Part shown: positions 31,681 through 41,610 of the stretch, piece after piece
Layout: the number at the start of each line of letters is the position of its first letter
How positions within the stretch are numbered: position 1 is the stretch's first letter
Origin: Prorocentrum cordatum
Lineage: Eukaryota > Sar > Dinophyceae > Prorocentrales > Prorocentraceae
Length of the DNA: 64,000 nt
Assembly (NCBI GenBank): GCA_963575745.1
Contig: CAUYUJ010000670.1
Span: 513,379 to 577,378 of the forward strand
Reading direction: 5' to 3'
Notes under the pieces: generated by a model
Told to the model about the DNA's origin: nothing
The model's input: the letters and a program-made list of their open reading frames with translations, nothing else
Databases searched by the model: none
Position numbers and translations under genes: made by a program

Positions 31681-32315
31681 CGGCAGCGCCTCCAACGCAG
31701 CCAACATCGTTGCCTGTGCCACTATCGCTGCCACTGCCGTCGCCGCGACGCACGTCACCACTGGCGATTTCGTTGCCGCGGCGACCGCCATTCAGCGGCA
31801 CTGTTAACGCCCCCCTGTAGGCCGTTCCCCAACGGCCCCTTCCCGCGCCGATGGCCACACCGGCACCCCCGCCACTGCCAGCGACCGCCGCCGCCACAAG
31901 CACGACCGCCAGTGCTACCGCGCACGCAGCCGGCGGCGCCAAAATGGCCGACGCCCCGCAAAGCCACCGCCAGCGCCGCCAACACTGCCGCCAACACCGC
32001 TGCCCTTACACAAGTCCAAGAGAGACACTTCAACCGTCGGCATCACCACCGCAGCCAACGCCGCCATCACCGCCAACGCCGATTGGCGCGTACCGACACC
32101 GCCGACATGATGGCCTACCTGGCAGCGACTGCGACTGCCCGCAGGGCCGCCTGAACCAGCCACCTTTCTTCTCCCGCCTCAGCAAAAGCCGACGCCACAG
32201 GTGCCCCGACTGCCACTGCTGGCCTTGCTGGCGCCACCTACCGCGCGCGCGACAGCGGCCAGCGCCGCGGCCACTGCGCTGATGCCTGCCGCTGCCGCCG
32301 CCACCGCCACGGCGT
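31681..32315. repeat. Imperfect GCC/ACC triplet tract
   Basis: About 630 bp in which GCC, ACC, GCA and CCG triplets dominate (GCCACTGCCGTCGCCGCG and similar). Ala/Thr/Pro/His-rich frames across it reflect this. There are no clean tandem copies. Confidence 0.65.
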
Positions 32316-32785
32316 GCCCGAATGCGGCGCTCGCGCGACCGACTCCCCGGCGCGCTTGCCGTCGGCCCACGTTTTGCCCGAATGGCGCCCGAATTGACGG
32401 GTCCAAAGTGCACGGGGCCGCCGCCGATCGGTGCCCGAATCGGCGCCCGAATCGGTGCCCGAATCGATGCGGTCGTTTTGGCGTGCCCGAACCATTTGAT
32501 TTTAGGAGGATGTCTCAGGCGGTTTGCTTTTTTTTCCATTCGGGCACATCATCGTGTCCATTCGGTCACATGATGGTTTTTGCTCGGGCACATAATTCTC
32601 CATTCGGGAACATAATCGTATCCTACCCAGTCCATTCGGGCACACTGTTGCTTCCATTCGGGCACATTATCGCTTGCATTACAATGCCATTCGGGCACAC
32701 TATCGCTTCCATTCGGGCACATTATCGTTTTCATTCGGGCACCCATTCGGGCGCATCATTCGGGCGCCGACTCGGGCACGAAATG
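32316..32785. repeat. Face-to-face arrays of TGCCCGAAT and ATTCGGGCA
   Basis: Left of about 32,495 the word GCCCGAAT (mostly TGCCCGAAT or CGCCCGAAT) occurs about seven times. Right of 32,530 its inverse ATTCGGGCAC occurs about eleven times, commonly as CCATTCGGGCACATTATCG spaced about 22 bp. The centre (32,495-32,530) contains GATGTCTCAGGCGGTTTGC, the exact motif of the 152-bp satellite at 1.6-2.6 kb, and a T9 run. Confidence 0.88.
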
Positions 32786-33165
32786 CACCGTTGCCGACTC
32801 CGCGCGCGGTTCCCCAGGGCGCGGGCGGGTTGCTTCGATCGCATTTTGCATTTGCTGCCGCAAGCCGTCCGCCGCCCCGAGGTCGATGATCAGCGGTAGT
32901 CGTGCCGCGGTCTTGGGTCGGGTCGGGCGAAAGGGGGGGTTTGGGAAAGGGGGGGTTACGAAACTGCTGCATGCAGCTGGTTTCGGCCCCGCCGCCGGGC
33001 CCATTCCTCGATACATGGCCGCCTCCCGGCGCCGGGAGGCGCCGGGAAAATCAGCTACGTGAGCTGATTCTCAAACCCCCCCTTTGCTATCCCCCCCTTT
33101 CGCCCGACCCGATTGGGGTGCCGGCGTTGGGTTTCGCAGATGTGGGCCACTTCCGCGGGGGCCGT
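32756..33165 (-). CDS. Exon-like frame on the minus strand, split by an element
   Basis: Minus strand, upstream part: AEVAHICETQRRHPK (about 33,160-33,118); downstream part: TAARLPLIIDLGAADGLRQQ then MQNAIEAT (about 32,911-32,835). The two join in one frame when 32,918-33,112 and one TTGGG are removed. The residue mix is protein-like and not low-complexity. No family recognised, splice limits unknown, and chance open frames are common at this GC. Confidence 0.3.
32918..33112. mobile_element. TCGGG-CCCGA element, family 2, copy 1 (TSD TTGGG)
   Basis: A 195-bp element with perfect inverted ends TCGGGTCGGGCGAAAGG and CCTTTCGCCCGACCCGA plus adjacent G7/C7 runs. It is flanked by TTGGG at 32,913-32,917 and 33,113-33,117. 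The interior contains GGCGCCGGGAGGCGCCGGGA and CAGCTACGTGAGCTG. It is closely similar to 54,069-54,268. Confidence 0.92.
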
Positions 33166-33299
33166 TGGGGGTCGCGGTTTTTATCCCCCCCGTGGCCCCC
33201 GACGGTGGACAGGGCGTCAGACGATGGCACCTCGGGGGCCGACGGGTGGCGCGAAGGCCCTCCCGACGGGGTCTCTCGGGGGCGGCTTGGGTCGGCAAC

Positions 33300-33500
33300 A
33301 CCCCAACATACTTATACTATATGTGCGTCGCCCCCCCAGGGGCGACGCGCGCACCGAGAAATCTTATAGTATATGCGTCGTGGCGGGCGCTTTCTGGTCA
33401 CACCGCTCGGGAAACGATATACTACAAGATGGGTATACTATATGTTCGGGTCGGACGCGCGCCTCCAAGGAGGACATATAGTATTAGTATGTCCATGTGC
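33300..33500. repeat. TATACTATATG-type inverted words with a GC hairpin
   Basis: CTTATACTATATG (33,311), CTTATAGTATATG (33,363), GGTATACTATATG (33,432) and GACATATAGTAT (33,472) recur in both orientations within an otherwise very GC-rich stretch. 33,323-33,353 folds as GCGTCGCCCC / GGGGCGACGC, a 10-bp stem. Confidence 0.75.
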
Positions 33501-34680
33501 GTCCCATTGGGGGCCTCGTCCCTGCTCTCGCTCAGCCGCCACCCGCCGTTGAAGGGTGGGCGCGTCGGGAAAGGGGGGGGGGGGGGCCTTGCAGGGCGGT
33601 CGGAGGGAGGAGGGCGCGCAGGGTGGGCCGGAGGGCGCGCGCGCGCTCGGTTTCCCCCCGGCGAGGCGGCGAGGCTACCATGCGCACTGAGGTAGCTCGC
33701 GGGCGCGCCCAGGGTGTCGCCAGGGGGGCCCGAGAGACCTTGCAGACGGCTCGAGGGGCTTCGAAACGGCCCGAGCGACTTCCGAGACGACCCAAGACGA
33801 GCCAAAACGGGCGCCATTTTGGAGCTCTCTCGCGGCTGTGAGAGCGCCCCCACGGGATGGCGCGAAGCCGTGTTGGGGGCCTCGAGAAGCCCGGCCACCC
33901 GCTGGGGCAGCGCTCCAGGGGATTTTCCATGCTTCGCTGCGCAAGCTCGTCGGCGGTCTCTGGGAGTTTCTGCGCGCCCCAGAAGGCCCGAAGAGGCCCC
34001 CCGCCTGGGCCACGAAGAGCCGAAATTTCAAGTCGCGCGGTGCGATTTGAAATTGGGCTCTATTGGACTCCCTCGGGGCCCTCTTGGAGCGCCTCTGGTG
34101 CCCCCTGGGGTCCTCCTTCGGCCCAGTGCTGGAGTGCTTCGCGGGCCTTAGGGCGGATCCAAAAGGGCCCCAGAAGGGCATGTAGAAAGGGCACAAAGGA
34201 ATGCGGTGCAGTTTGCGGTATTCGGGTCATAGTGCCTTTTTGGTGTCCTCTCGGAGTCCTTCGGGGCCCCGCAAGGTCTTTCTCTGGCTCCTCCCAGTCA
34301 GTGTTGGGCCTTCTGGGGGCTCCGAGAGGCCCCCACCCAATGGGGTCTCAAGGTTGTTCGATTTCAAGCCGCGCGGTGCGATTTGGACCCGAGACCTCTC
34401 GGTGTCCTCTTGGAACCCTCCCGGGTCTCTCTTGTGGCTTCCCAGAGGTTCTCCGATATCGTTTCAAGGGCTGTCTCGGGGGCCCAGGGGAACCCGGGGC
34501 AGTGTCGCTGCGAGCTCCGGCAGGCGGGGCGTCGCCAGGTGCTCACAGGGGTCGCTCTCGGAACCTTCTTGGGTTTTTTTTGGGGGGGGGGGCCTTCCTG
34601 GGCCCCTCGAGGGCCCCTCGGCCTCTCTCCGGACTTTTCTGGGGCAGCGGAGAGGGCGGAGGGGTACTTGGTGGGGGGCG
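33501..34680. repeat. Decamer arrays that change strand near 33.82 kb
   Basis: 33,690-33,815 has C-type words (GACCCAAGACGAGCC). From about 33,870, and most clearly at 34,060-34,640, the words are G-type (GGGGCCCTCTTGGAGCGCC, CGGTGTCCTCTTGGAACC). The turn lies near CCAAAACGGGCGCCATTTTGG at about 33,797. AAATTTCAAGTCGCGCGGTGCGATTTG-like segments recur at 34,022 and about 34,355. Confidence 0.65.
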
Positions 34681-35282
34681 GCACCGAATGACCAACGGGG
34701 GCGGAGGAAGAGGAGATGGAGGGGCCGTGTTGAGTGGTTTGCGATGCATTCGTCTTTCATGTAGCAACGGAGTACGAGAAGGAGGATGGGGGGGCGGAGG
34801 AGGGGGGCCGCTTGCAGGCGAGACTGCAACATAGGAGGGACCATTTTGAGTGAAGTCGCGCAGCGACCCAGTGCTGTCCCAACGCGGCGCAGGCAACCCC
34901 CAATACGTTCCAAGCAGGCCCTAAGAGGACCTCCAGCAGTGCGCCGAGACGGGCTCTCCAATGTCAGGGCGGTGTCGACTACACCGTGCCGCGCACAGGA
35001 AATCGCCCGGTCTGCGTTCGTTTTTTCATGTCAGCGGTGCATGTGCTCGGTGCCGCATGAGCCCCGCAATCGAGGATATTGCGGGTCGTTTGCGCGCGTG
35101 TCTTCGCGTGGCCGAATCGCGCGGCCTCCTCGAGAACAAATGCATCACCCGGGATGATTCCACTCGTCCCGCTCTGCCGCCATGGCGTTATGATGGGGGT
35201 GCCTCGGTGCTCTCTTGCGCCCGGCTTCTGCCTCCTGCAATGCGACCCTGCCCCCCCCGCGCGCGCGCGCGCTCCAGCATCC
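34681..35282. other. Upstream of a candidate gene; no recognised domain
   Basis: Mixed sequence. A plus frame contains SPAIEDIAGRLRACLRVAES (about 35,058-35,120), which could belong to an exon of the candidate gene at 35.33 kb, but nothing proves the link. Confidence 0.35.
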
Positions 35283-35328
35283 AATCTCCTCCTCCTCCTC
35301 CTCCTCCTCCTCCTCCTCCTCCTCCTAC
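35283..35328. repeat. (CTC)n tract
   Basis: About 45 bp of CTC immediately upstream of the candidate exon. It could serve as a polypyrimidine tract. Confidence 0.9.
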
Positions 35329-35330
35329 TG

Positions 35331-35636
35331 CCGTGGGCCTCACCTCCGTCGGGGAGTTCGAGAACTCCGATAACCCCCTGGTGCTCAAGGACATCATCGG
35401 TAACCTCATCGCCTTCAAGAAGGCAGGGATCGTGGTTGGTGCTCGTCGAGGCGTAGGGGCAGCGGGCTGAGTGGCCCTTCCTCACTCCGCTAGGGCTCTC
35501 CGAGATCGGGGAGCAGGACGGCGGCATCGGCAAGGCCGTCGTGTGCAACGCCATCGTCGTCGCGGTTGTGGCGAACAAGGGTGGCCCAAGGTTGCAGTTG
35601 AAGTGCTCCTTCAACCAGTTCTTGCTCCTCTTCTGA
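35331..35636 (+). CDS. Candidate host gene 3' end with a 55-bp intron
   Basis: An exon-like frame reads TSVGEFENSDNPLVLKDIIG then NLIAFKKAGIVV up to 35,438. A GT at 35,439 and an AG at 35,492-35,493 bound a 55-bp segment containing stops. Joining gives VVGLSEIGEQDGGIGKAVV, CNAIVVAVVANKGGPRLQLK and CSFNQFLLLF then TGA at 35,634. The join preserves phase, and the base after AG is G, as is usual at dinoflagellate acceptors. The composition is strongly protein-like, but I do not recognise the family. The start is unknown. Confidence 0.45.
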
Positions 35637-36570
35637 GGAGGCGGGCCAGGCGGCCGAACCCTGACCTCAGGGCTTTCTTTCTTTCTTTCTTTCCTCCTCC
35701 TCCCCCACCTCCTCCTCCTCCTCCTCCTCCTCCTCCTCCTCCTCCTCCTCCTGCGGAAGATGTGACTTGTCAGCTGCGTTTCCGCGCGCGCGCCGCCCTC
35801 GGGCCCGAGCTGCGCGCTCGCCGCCGCGTCCACCTCGAGCGGCCCAATCGGGCCTCTGCGCCGCGTCAGAGCCCCGTCTGGCTGCCTGGGCAGCCCGCGA
35901 GAGCCTGCGTGCGCTTTCGCGTGGGCGACCTCAAGCGTGCGATGATAGCGCCAACACTGCAGCCTCCAGCAGCCACGCGCACTTCCTCGTGGGGCGTTCG
36001 CCGTCGTCGTGGCGACGTTGGCCCCCGACTAGGGGCCGCGCGCGATGCTGCCCTCGCAGTCTGATGCGCCGGCGCGACAACGCAACGCAACACCGCGCAG
36101 TCATCGAACAATCCCGCATCAAATTCGGGAACCATTCGGGCACAGCTCGGGCACCATAACTTACTTGGGCCCGTTCTCCCACGAGGTTTGTCTTGAGAGG
36201 CTGAACCCAGCTTTTCGCCACAAGAAAAAAGCGCCCCCTCGTCACCTCCTCGCCCTCCTTTGGGTAGGGCGCGGGATTCGGGGGGAATCGTTATTACTTC
36301 GTCTATACCCTGGATGCCACTTCACCATGGATTCGAATAGTTTTGAATCCGGATGCCACCTCTTCAGTTCTACATTCGTAACAAGGAGTTTGACCAGCAA
36401 TCCAAGTAGGAGCGGGTTTAATGCGAGGCGGATGCTGCGGAGAATTCGGAAGAGAACGCCCATCCAGGTCCCGGCCAGGTCGTCGCACAGTGTTCCGCCG
36501 ACGTGCTTGATCTAATATGCGGGGTCACGGCTGCCCTGGCTTGGGCTCTCAGGACCAGTTGAAGATGGCC
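35637..36570. other. Mostly no gene; (CTTT)n, (CTC)n and TTCGGG words
   Basis: CTTT repeats at 35,672-35,692 and (CTC)n at 35,693-35,753. 36,118-36,155 has three ATTCGGG/CTCGGGCAC words like those at 32.5 kb. No gene recognised. Confidence 0.5.
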
Positions 36571-37460
36571 CCATCAGACGGCCCAAACAAGCCCCAGACG
36601 GCCCAAGAGGCCGACGCACCACCAAGATGCCGCCTCCAGCGGTCTCCAAAAAGCTCCCAAGAAGCTCCCAGGAGGCCCCACGAGGTCCCCTAAGAGACCC
36701 CGCTGCAGCCCCTAAGTGGCGTCCAGCAGAACCCCCAAAAGCAAAACACATTGATTCTGTGTTAGTTTTTGAAAGACTTGCACGTTCTCGTTTTTGTCGG
36801 TTCCCCGAAGCTGCAAGACTGCCCAAGAAGCTTCCCAGATCTCTCCAAGACGGCCTAAGAAGATGGTCAGATGGCCCAAGTGGCGCCAACGACGGCCCAA
36901 AAGCCCCAAGACGGCCCCAAGAGGGGCTCAGCCAAAAAAACAGGAAGAGGCATGTCCAGCTCTCCGTTCCAAGATGGCCCCCAGAGCCTCACAGAACCCT
37001 ACAGGCCCCTAGATGCTTCCAAAAGGCCCCTACAGAACCCTACAGGCCCCTTCCAAGAGGTACTCCCAAGATGCCCCTAGAGGCTTCCAAGAGGCCCCCA
37101 GGAGGCTCAGTGCCCTGCAGACCCCCAGCAGCCCCCAACAGGCTTCCCAAGAGAACCCGAAGAAGCGACAGTCACTGATTTGCTCAAGGATTTCGACGGA
37201 TTTTCTGAGTTCTCACCTTTTCGCCTTCCCGACGCTTCGAGACTGCCCAAGAAGCTTCCCAGTTCGCTCCAATACTGCCCAAGAGGGGCGCCACTACGAA
37301 GAGGCGCTCCAGACGGCCCAGGAGGCCCCATGACGACCCTAAAACAGCCTAGAGGATAAACAGGAACGAACAATTCCAGCTTATGGCCCCAAGAGCCTCT
37401 CGGAGGCTCCGAAGTACTACCATGCCGCCGGAGAGTCTTCCGGGCACATGATTGCCGCCG
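36571..37460. repeat. C-type (CCAAGAGGCC) decamer array
   Basis: Imperfect ~10-bp words (CAGACGGCCCAAGAGG, GGCCCCAAGAG). It is interrupted about every 400 bp by AT-richer segments (36,745-36,800 and 37,165-37,235), and has one recurrent hairpin at 37,421-37,450 (CATG...GCCGGAGAGTCTTCCGGGCACATG). Confidence 0.85.
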
Positions 37461-38277
37461 CCAGGCGGATACATTCGTTCGCCGGCGCTTTCGTTCGAGC
37501 AACATTTGGCCAATGATACCAGATGTTCGTTCGCATGCGTGCCTGCCCTTCGGTTGCGTGGTCACTATGGCTTCAGGCTGTCTACGAGGTATTGATAGCA
37601 TCGCGCTCGTAGTTCGAAAGTTCGCAGCGGTCCGGCACATGAGACACGGTGTTTGGATCTGATGTTGCACTCCGCGAGTTTGCTCCCCATTATCAAACAA
37701 ATATTGTCGTCGCCAGTCGGAGGATGTGGAGGAGGAGGAGGAGGACGTGGAATAGAGGAGGAGGGAGGAGGCAGAGGATGAGGATGAGGATGAGGATGAG
37801 GATGTGAATGACGTGGAGGAGAAAGAGTGGGAGAAAGAGTGAGGAGTGAGGAGGAGGAGGAGGAGGAGGAGGAGGAGGAGGAGGAGGAGGAGAGAAAGAG
37901 CGAGGAGGCGGAGGACGGGGAGGGAAGAGAAATCCCTACTCAGCTGCTGTTCCTTCCCTCGCTCCCTCCCTTTCTGCCTCCCCGGCCTCTGCCTTTCTTC
38001 GTCCCCCCCTCCTTCCCTTCCCTCTCACTCTCTCCCTCCTTCCCCCTCCCTCTCCTCCCCCAGGCTGGCCCCACAAACCTTGGGATCACCTTCGGCAAAT
38101 CCCCGCTCAGGGAAAAGTGTCTTGCTACCTTTCTGAACCTTCACCTGTGTGCACGAGAACCTACCGTGTGGAGACCGAAATCACTCAGAAGCGGCCGGGC
38201 CTGAATTGTTCATGGCGCCAGGGTCGGTAGCGTTGGGATGAGGACTGGGGCCGAGTGTGGATACGCATCATGGTCAG
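37461..38277. other. No gene; (GGA)n and CT-rich tracts
   Basis: 37,728-37,760 and 37,845-37,895 are GGA/GAG repeats with (GAT GAG)n between. 37,930-38,060 is CT-rich. No coding recognised. Confidence 0.6.
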
Positions 38278-38308
38278 GGCCATGAGATCTCCCAGATCTC
38301 ATGGCCCC
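38278..38308. repeat. Perfect 14-bp stem hairpin
   Basis: GGGCCATGAGATCT, loop CCC, AGATCTCATGGCCC: a fully paired 14-bp stem with a 3-base loop. It stands alone in otherwise plain sequence about 180 bp before a candidate exon. Confidence 0.95.
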
Positions 38309-38455
38309 CATCTTCCTTCAACGCTCTCCATGCCCTCTCCTCGTCCGCGCACATTTCTCGGGCCATGATGCGTTGCCCCCCCTCCTTGTGGCCCGCCGCT
38401 TCGGCACACCCGACGGGGACCTCGCCGTTTCCGCGCCTCGCCCGCTGTCCGGCAG

Positions 38456-38839
38456 GCGCGCGGGGTGCAGTCGTCCAGGCAGTGCGCCCGGCAGGGCTTC
38501 AGCCTGGCGCTGTGCGAGGTGCTGGCGGCCTTCCCAGCCGAGCTGCCGGGGGTGGTCACGTTGGTCAGGATCGGGAGCCTTGAGACGGGGGTCAATGCAA
38601 ACGGGGGTCAGCCAGGGCGCCAGATCCTGCAGGATCCTGCCAAGACCCCCTCTGGCTGACCCGGGTTTGGGAGCCGCTCGTGGCCGCGAGGCGGCCGCGC
38701 GTATTGGCTGACCCGGGTTTGCGAAGACCTGCGTTGCAGTTTTTTTTTTTCCTGCATTGCAGTTTTTGGTTTCCTGCTGACCCGGGTCTGGATTGACCCG
38801 GGTCAGAAGATCCCCGACAGGATGTTCCCCCTTCTCGCC
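38456..38839 (+). CDS. Candidate 44-codon exon interrupted by an element
   Basis: Preceded by CCGCTGTCCGGCAG and followed by GTGAGTGAG at 38,840, both splice-like. Omitting 38,571-38,822 leaves 132 bp, in phase throughout: ARGVQSSRQCARQGFSLALC, EVLAAFPAELPGVVTLVRMF, PLLA. The residue mix is protein-like. No family recognised. The element could be a disabling insertion or be spliced out. Confidence 0.4.
38571..38817. mobile_element. TCGGG-CCCGA element, family 1, copy 2 (TSD CAGGA)
   Basis: A 247-bp element flanked by CAGGA at 38,566-38,570 and 38,818-38,822. It is nearly identical to 8,062-8,306; differences include one more T in a T-run and a few substitutions. Same orientation. No coding. 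Confidence 0.9.
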
Positions 38840-39487
38840 GTGAGTGAGAGTCTGTCGGGGGAGGGCCAGTCGAGATAGCGGCGGCCCTCCCCGGCGTGTC
38901 TCGTCCTGCTTTGGCCTCCTGCAGGCTTCTCCTCGCCGCGGCGGCTGGACCGCGTTCGAAAAAAGTGTCAGGATAGACCACGGGGAAGTGTCTGGGGACC
39001 CGTTTTCAGCGGATTTGGGCCAGGCGGGAGAGCGGCATGATAAATCCCCGCCTCGCACTTGTGCGGATCCCAAGCGGTGTGAAACGCAAAGCACGTCCTT
39101 CTCCTTCGCCGTTTCCCTCCCTCTCCCTCTGGCCGTCTCTCGCTCATCCCGCTCCTTCCCTTCTGCTTTCTGTTTTCCCTCCGTCCTCCCAGTCGTCTCC
39201 CCTTCCTCCTGCACTCCTGCCTCCCCCTGCGCACCCCCTGCAGCCCTCCCTTCCTCCGGCGCTCCTCCCCCCTCCCACCCTCCACCACCCCGTCTCTACA
39301 AGGGCACCCTCGAATCCTTGCCCCTTCGGCACGTCCTCGGCCCATCCCACACGCCGTCAATGGCCAATTCCGATGTACAGGGGTCTTGAATTATTGCGAA
39401 GGCCTTACGGCCGGTGCCGCCGACCCTGGAAGACGACACCCACGATGAAGGTGGCAGCCGGAGGTATTCAAGCACGGGGAGGAACGG
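38840..39487. other. No recognised gene; CT-rich 39,090-39,300
   Basis: If the preceding exon is real, this would begin as intron. CCCTCC/TCTCCC words dominate 39,105-39,295. Confidence 0.45.
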
Positions 39488-39586
39488 GAGGAAAAGGAGG
39501 AGGAGGAGGAGGAGGAGGAGGAGGAGGAGGAACACGCGAGGAGGAGGAGGAAGACGCGAGGAGGAGGTGGAGGAGGATGACGACGA

Positions 39587-39650
<64 letters not shown>

Positions 39651-39795
39651 GGCGGCGGCGGCGGCGGCGGCGGCAGCGGCGGCTTCGACGACGACGAGGA
39701 CGACGACGATGACGGCGGCGGCGGCGGCGGTAGCCGCGGCGGCGGCGGCGGCGGCGGCAGGCAGGCGGCGGCGACGGACGGCGGCGGCGTCGTTG
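39488..39795. repeat. Compound microsatellite: GGA, then GAC, then GGC
   Basis: (GGA)n at 39,488-39,575, (GAC)n at 39,576-39,650, and (GGC)n with GAC patches at 39,651-39,795. The triplet phase is continuous across the three blocks. Confidence 0.95.
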
Positions 39796-40246
39796 GCGGC
39801 TGGCGGCGTTGGGCCGCCTTCCGGGACCCCCCTCCCCCCGGGACCCCCCCAGGGGGGGGCGTATTTGGGTGGCGACCCCATGCACCCGGGACCCCCCCCG
39901 GACCCCCCCCCGGGACCCACCCCCGGGACCCCCCCCCCATCGGCGGGGAAGGGATCGAAGGTCGATTCAATTACGATGGAGCTCATTTTCGTTGAGGGTG
40001 GCGCGGTAGCTCATTTTCGCTAAGGGTGGCGCGCCGAGGACGACGCGTCTTCCACACGCCGACAGGGTCGGCGGACTACTTCGTTATTGTTTTTCCGTTG
40101 TACCCCCCCCTCTTCTTCTTCGTTACCCCCGATCTCACCTGTCCCTTTCCTAGACTCCTAGACCTGTCCTGGAGCGCATTCCGATGGGAATTTCCGGGGC
40201 AAATCCAGCCGCGGGGGCGAGGGGGCCCTCCGAAGGTTTGTTTCCT
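39796..40246. other. No gene; C/G homopolymer runs
   Basis: 39,825-39,945 has many runs of 6-9 C. TAGCTCATTTTCGCTAAGGGTGGCGCG at about 40,007-40,033 repeats GAGCTCATTTTCGTTGAGGGTGGCGCG at about 39,979-40,005. Confidence 0.5.
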
Positions 40247-40312
40247 TCAGGGGCAGAGGGCACGCCGAGCCAGAGCAGGAGCACGAAGAGCAGGAGGAGG
40301 AGCAGGAGCAGG

Positions 40313-40356
<44 letters not shown>

Positions 40357-40483
40357 CAGCAGGAGCAGGAGCAGGAGGTGGAGGAGAGGTCGAGGCCGAA
40401 TCCTCCTTCCCCTTGTCGTTCTCACCCTCCTCCGCGGCCCCGGCAGCGTCCAGCGCCTCCGAGGCCGCCTCGTCCTTCTTCAT
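40247..40483 (-). CDS. Possible acidic Ala/Glu-rich peptide with Ala-Pro repeat
   Basis: The minus frame starts MKKDEAASEALDAAGAAEEG (about 40,483) and ENDKGKEDSAST, then a PAP/AP repeat encoded by a (CAGGAG)n tract on the plus strand (40,276-40,378). The N-terminal 28 residues look protein-like; the rest is repeat-encoded. The plus frame is also open. No family recognised. Confidence 0.25.
40276..40378. repeat. (GGAGCA)n microsatellite
   Basis: About 100 bp of GGAGCA/CAGGAG hexamers. Confidence 0.9.
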
Positions 40484-40793
40484 GCACCTTACGCCTCACA
40501 TGGTAGGCATTGGTGTCAAATCCTGACCCCACCTTGCCCTTCCCCAGGCTGCCTTTCAGCCTGGGGGGGCTCCTTCTCCTCCTCCTCCTCCTCCTCCTCC
40601 TCCCCTCCCCTCCTCCCTCCTCCTCCTCCTCCTCCTCCTCCTCCTCCTCCTCCTCCTCCTCCTTGACCTCCTCCTCCTCCTTGACCTCCTCCTCCTTGAC
40701 CTCCTCCTCCTCCTCCTCCTCCTCCTCCTCCTCCTTCCGCCTCTTCTCGCTGAAGCCTCCGGAGGGCCTCAGAGCTTTCTAGAATCAGGAAGC
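40484..40793. repeat. (CTC)n tract with TTGACCTCC interruptions
   Basis: 40,573-40,735 is CTC triplets, interrupted three times by CTTGACCTC. Otherwise no gene. Confidence 0.93.
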
Positions 40794-40995
40794 ATGTCAA
40801 GCACCTGCATCCTCAATCCACCTCTTCCTCCCTCGGAGCCCCCTTGCGCCGCCCTCCGCGCCGCAAGGAAGGAGACGGAGCTACAGTCGGGCCTGAAGGC
40901 GTCCGAGCAGAAGGAGAGGCTACTCGGCCGGCTCTTCGCGTTCGCGGCCGTCCTCGAGGCGGGCTGCTTGAGGACCCCGCGGTCGCCCAAACGCC
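40794..40995 (+). CDS. Exon-like frame, unrecognised
   Basis: Reads SSTCILNPPLPPSEPPCAAL, RAARKETELQSGLKASEQKE and RLLGRLFAFAAVLEAGCLRT (about 40,795-40,975), with helix-like, balanced composition. It then runs into a G-type decamer array, so the 3' limit must lie before about 41,020. It could be an internal exon. No family recognised. Confidence 0.3.
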
Positions 40996-41019
40996 CTGTG
41001 CTTGTGTTCGGGATCTCTT

Positions 41020-41610
41020 GGGAGGCATCTCGGAAGCCTCTCGGATTCGGTTTTGGGGTGGGGGCTTCTCGGGGGTCTATTGGGGGCCTCTTGAGGCCTG
41101 ATGGGCCACCTGAGGGCCTCCTGGAGCTGTTTCGGGCCTCTGAAGGGCCTACTGGGCCTACTGTCCGTCTCGGGGACCATTTTGGGGCGAACGGCTCGAA
41201 ATGTCGGTTTGTGTTCCTCTGGGGTTTCTCTTGGGCCTTCCTTGGAGCTTTGGTGAGCTGTCTTGGTGACCTCTTGGGCTGGTTTGGGGCCATATCCCGG
41301 GCGGTCTGGGGGCGCTCTTGGGGGCCTCTTGGGCCGTCTTGGGGCGGTCTCGGAGGGATGTTGGGCCGTCCTGGAGCGTCGAACGAAGAAGAGATGAGAG
41401 CAACAACAATGTTCAAAGACCACCAGACAATTACTGAGTTGGGCATCTCGGGATCCTTCTGGGGGGCCTCTTGGAGTCCCCTTGGAGCTTGCTGGGGGCC
41501 TCGTGGGCCGTACTGGGGCCATCTTGGGCGTCTTGGAGCACTGTCGGGCTGTCTTGGATGCCTCTTGGGCACTCCTTGGGGCCCTCCTCGCCCGTCATAA
41601 GGGGCCATCG
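41020..41610. repeat. G-type (GGGGCCTCTTGG) decamer array
   Basis: About 590 bp of imperfect ~10-bp words (GGGGGCCTCTTGGGCCGTC), interrupted at 41,375-41,435 by an AT-richer segment (AGAAGAGATGAGAGCAACAA). The strand sense is opposite to the array that begins at 41.94 kb. Confidence 0.9.

Noticed and set aside
31930-31950. Spliced-leader relict at GCCAAAATGGC
   Set aside because: Only the central 11 bases agree; both ends differ from the leader by more than transitions.
33797-33820. Spliced-leader relict at GCCATTTTGGAGCTC
   Set aside because: A 10-base match followed by a 2-base offset, inside a decamer array; likely chance.
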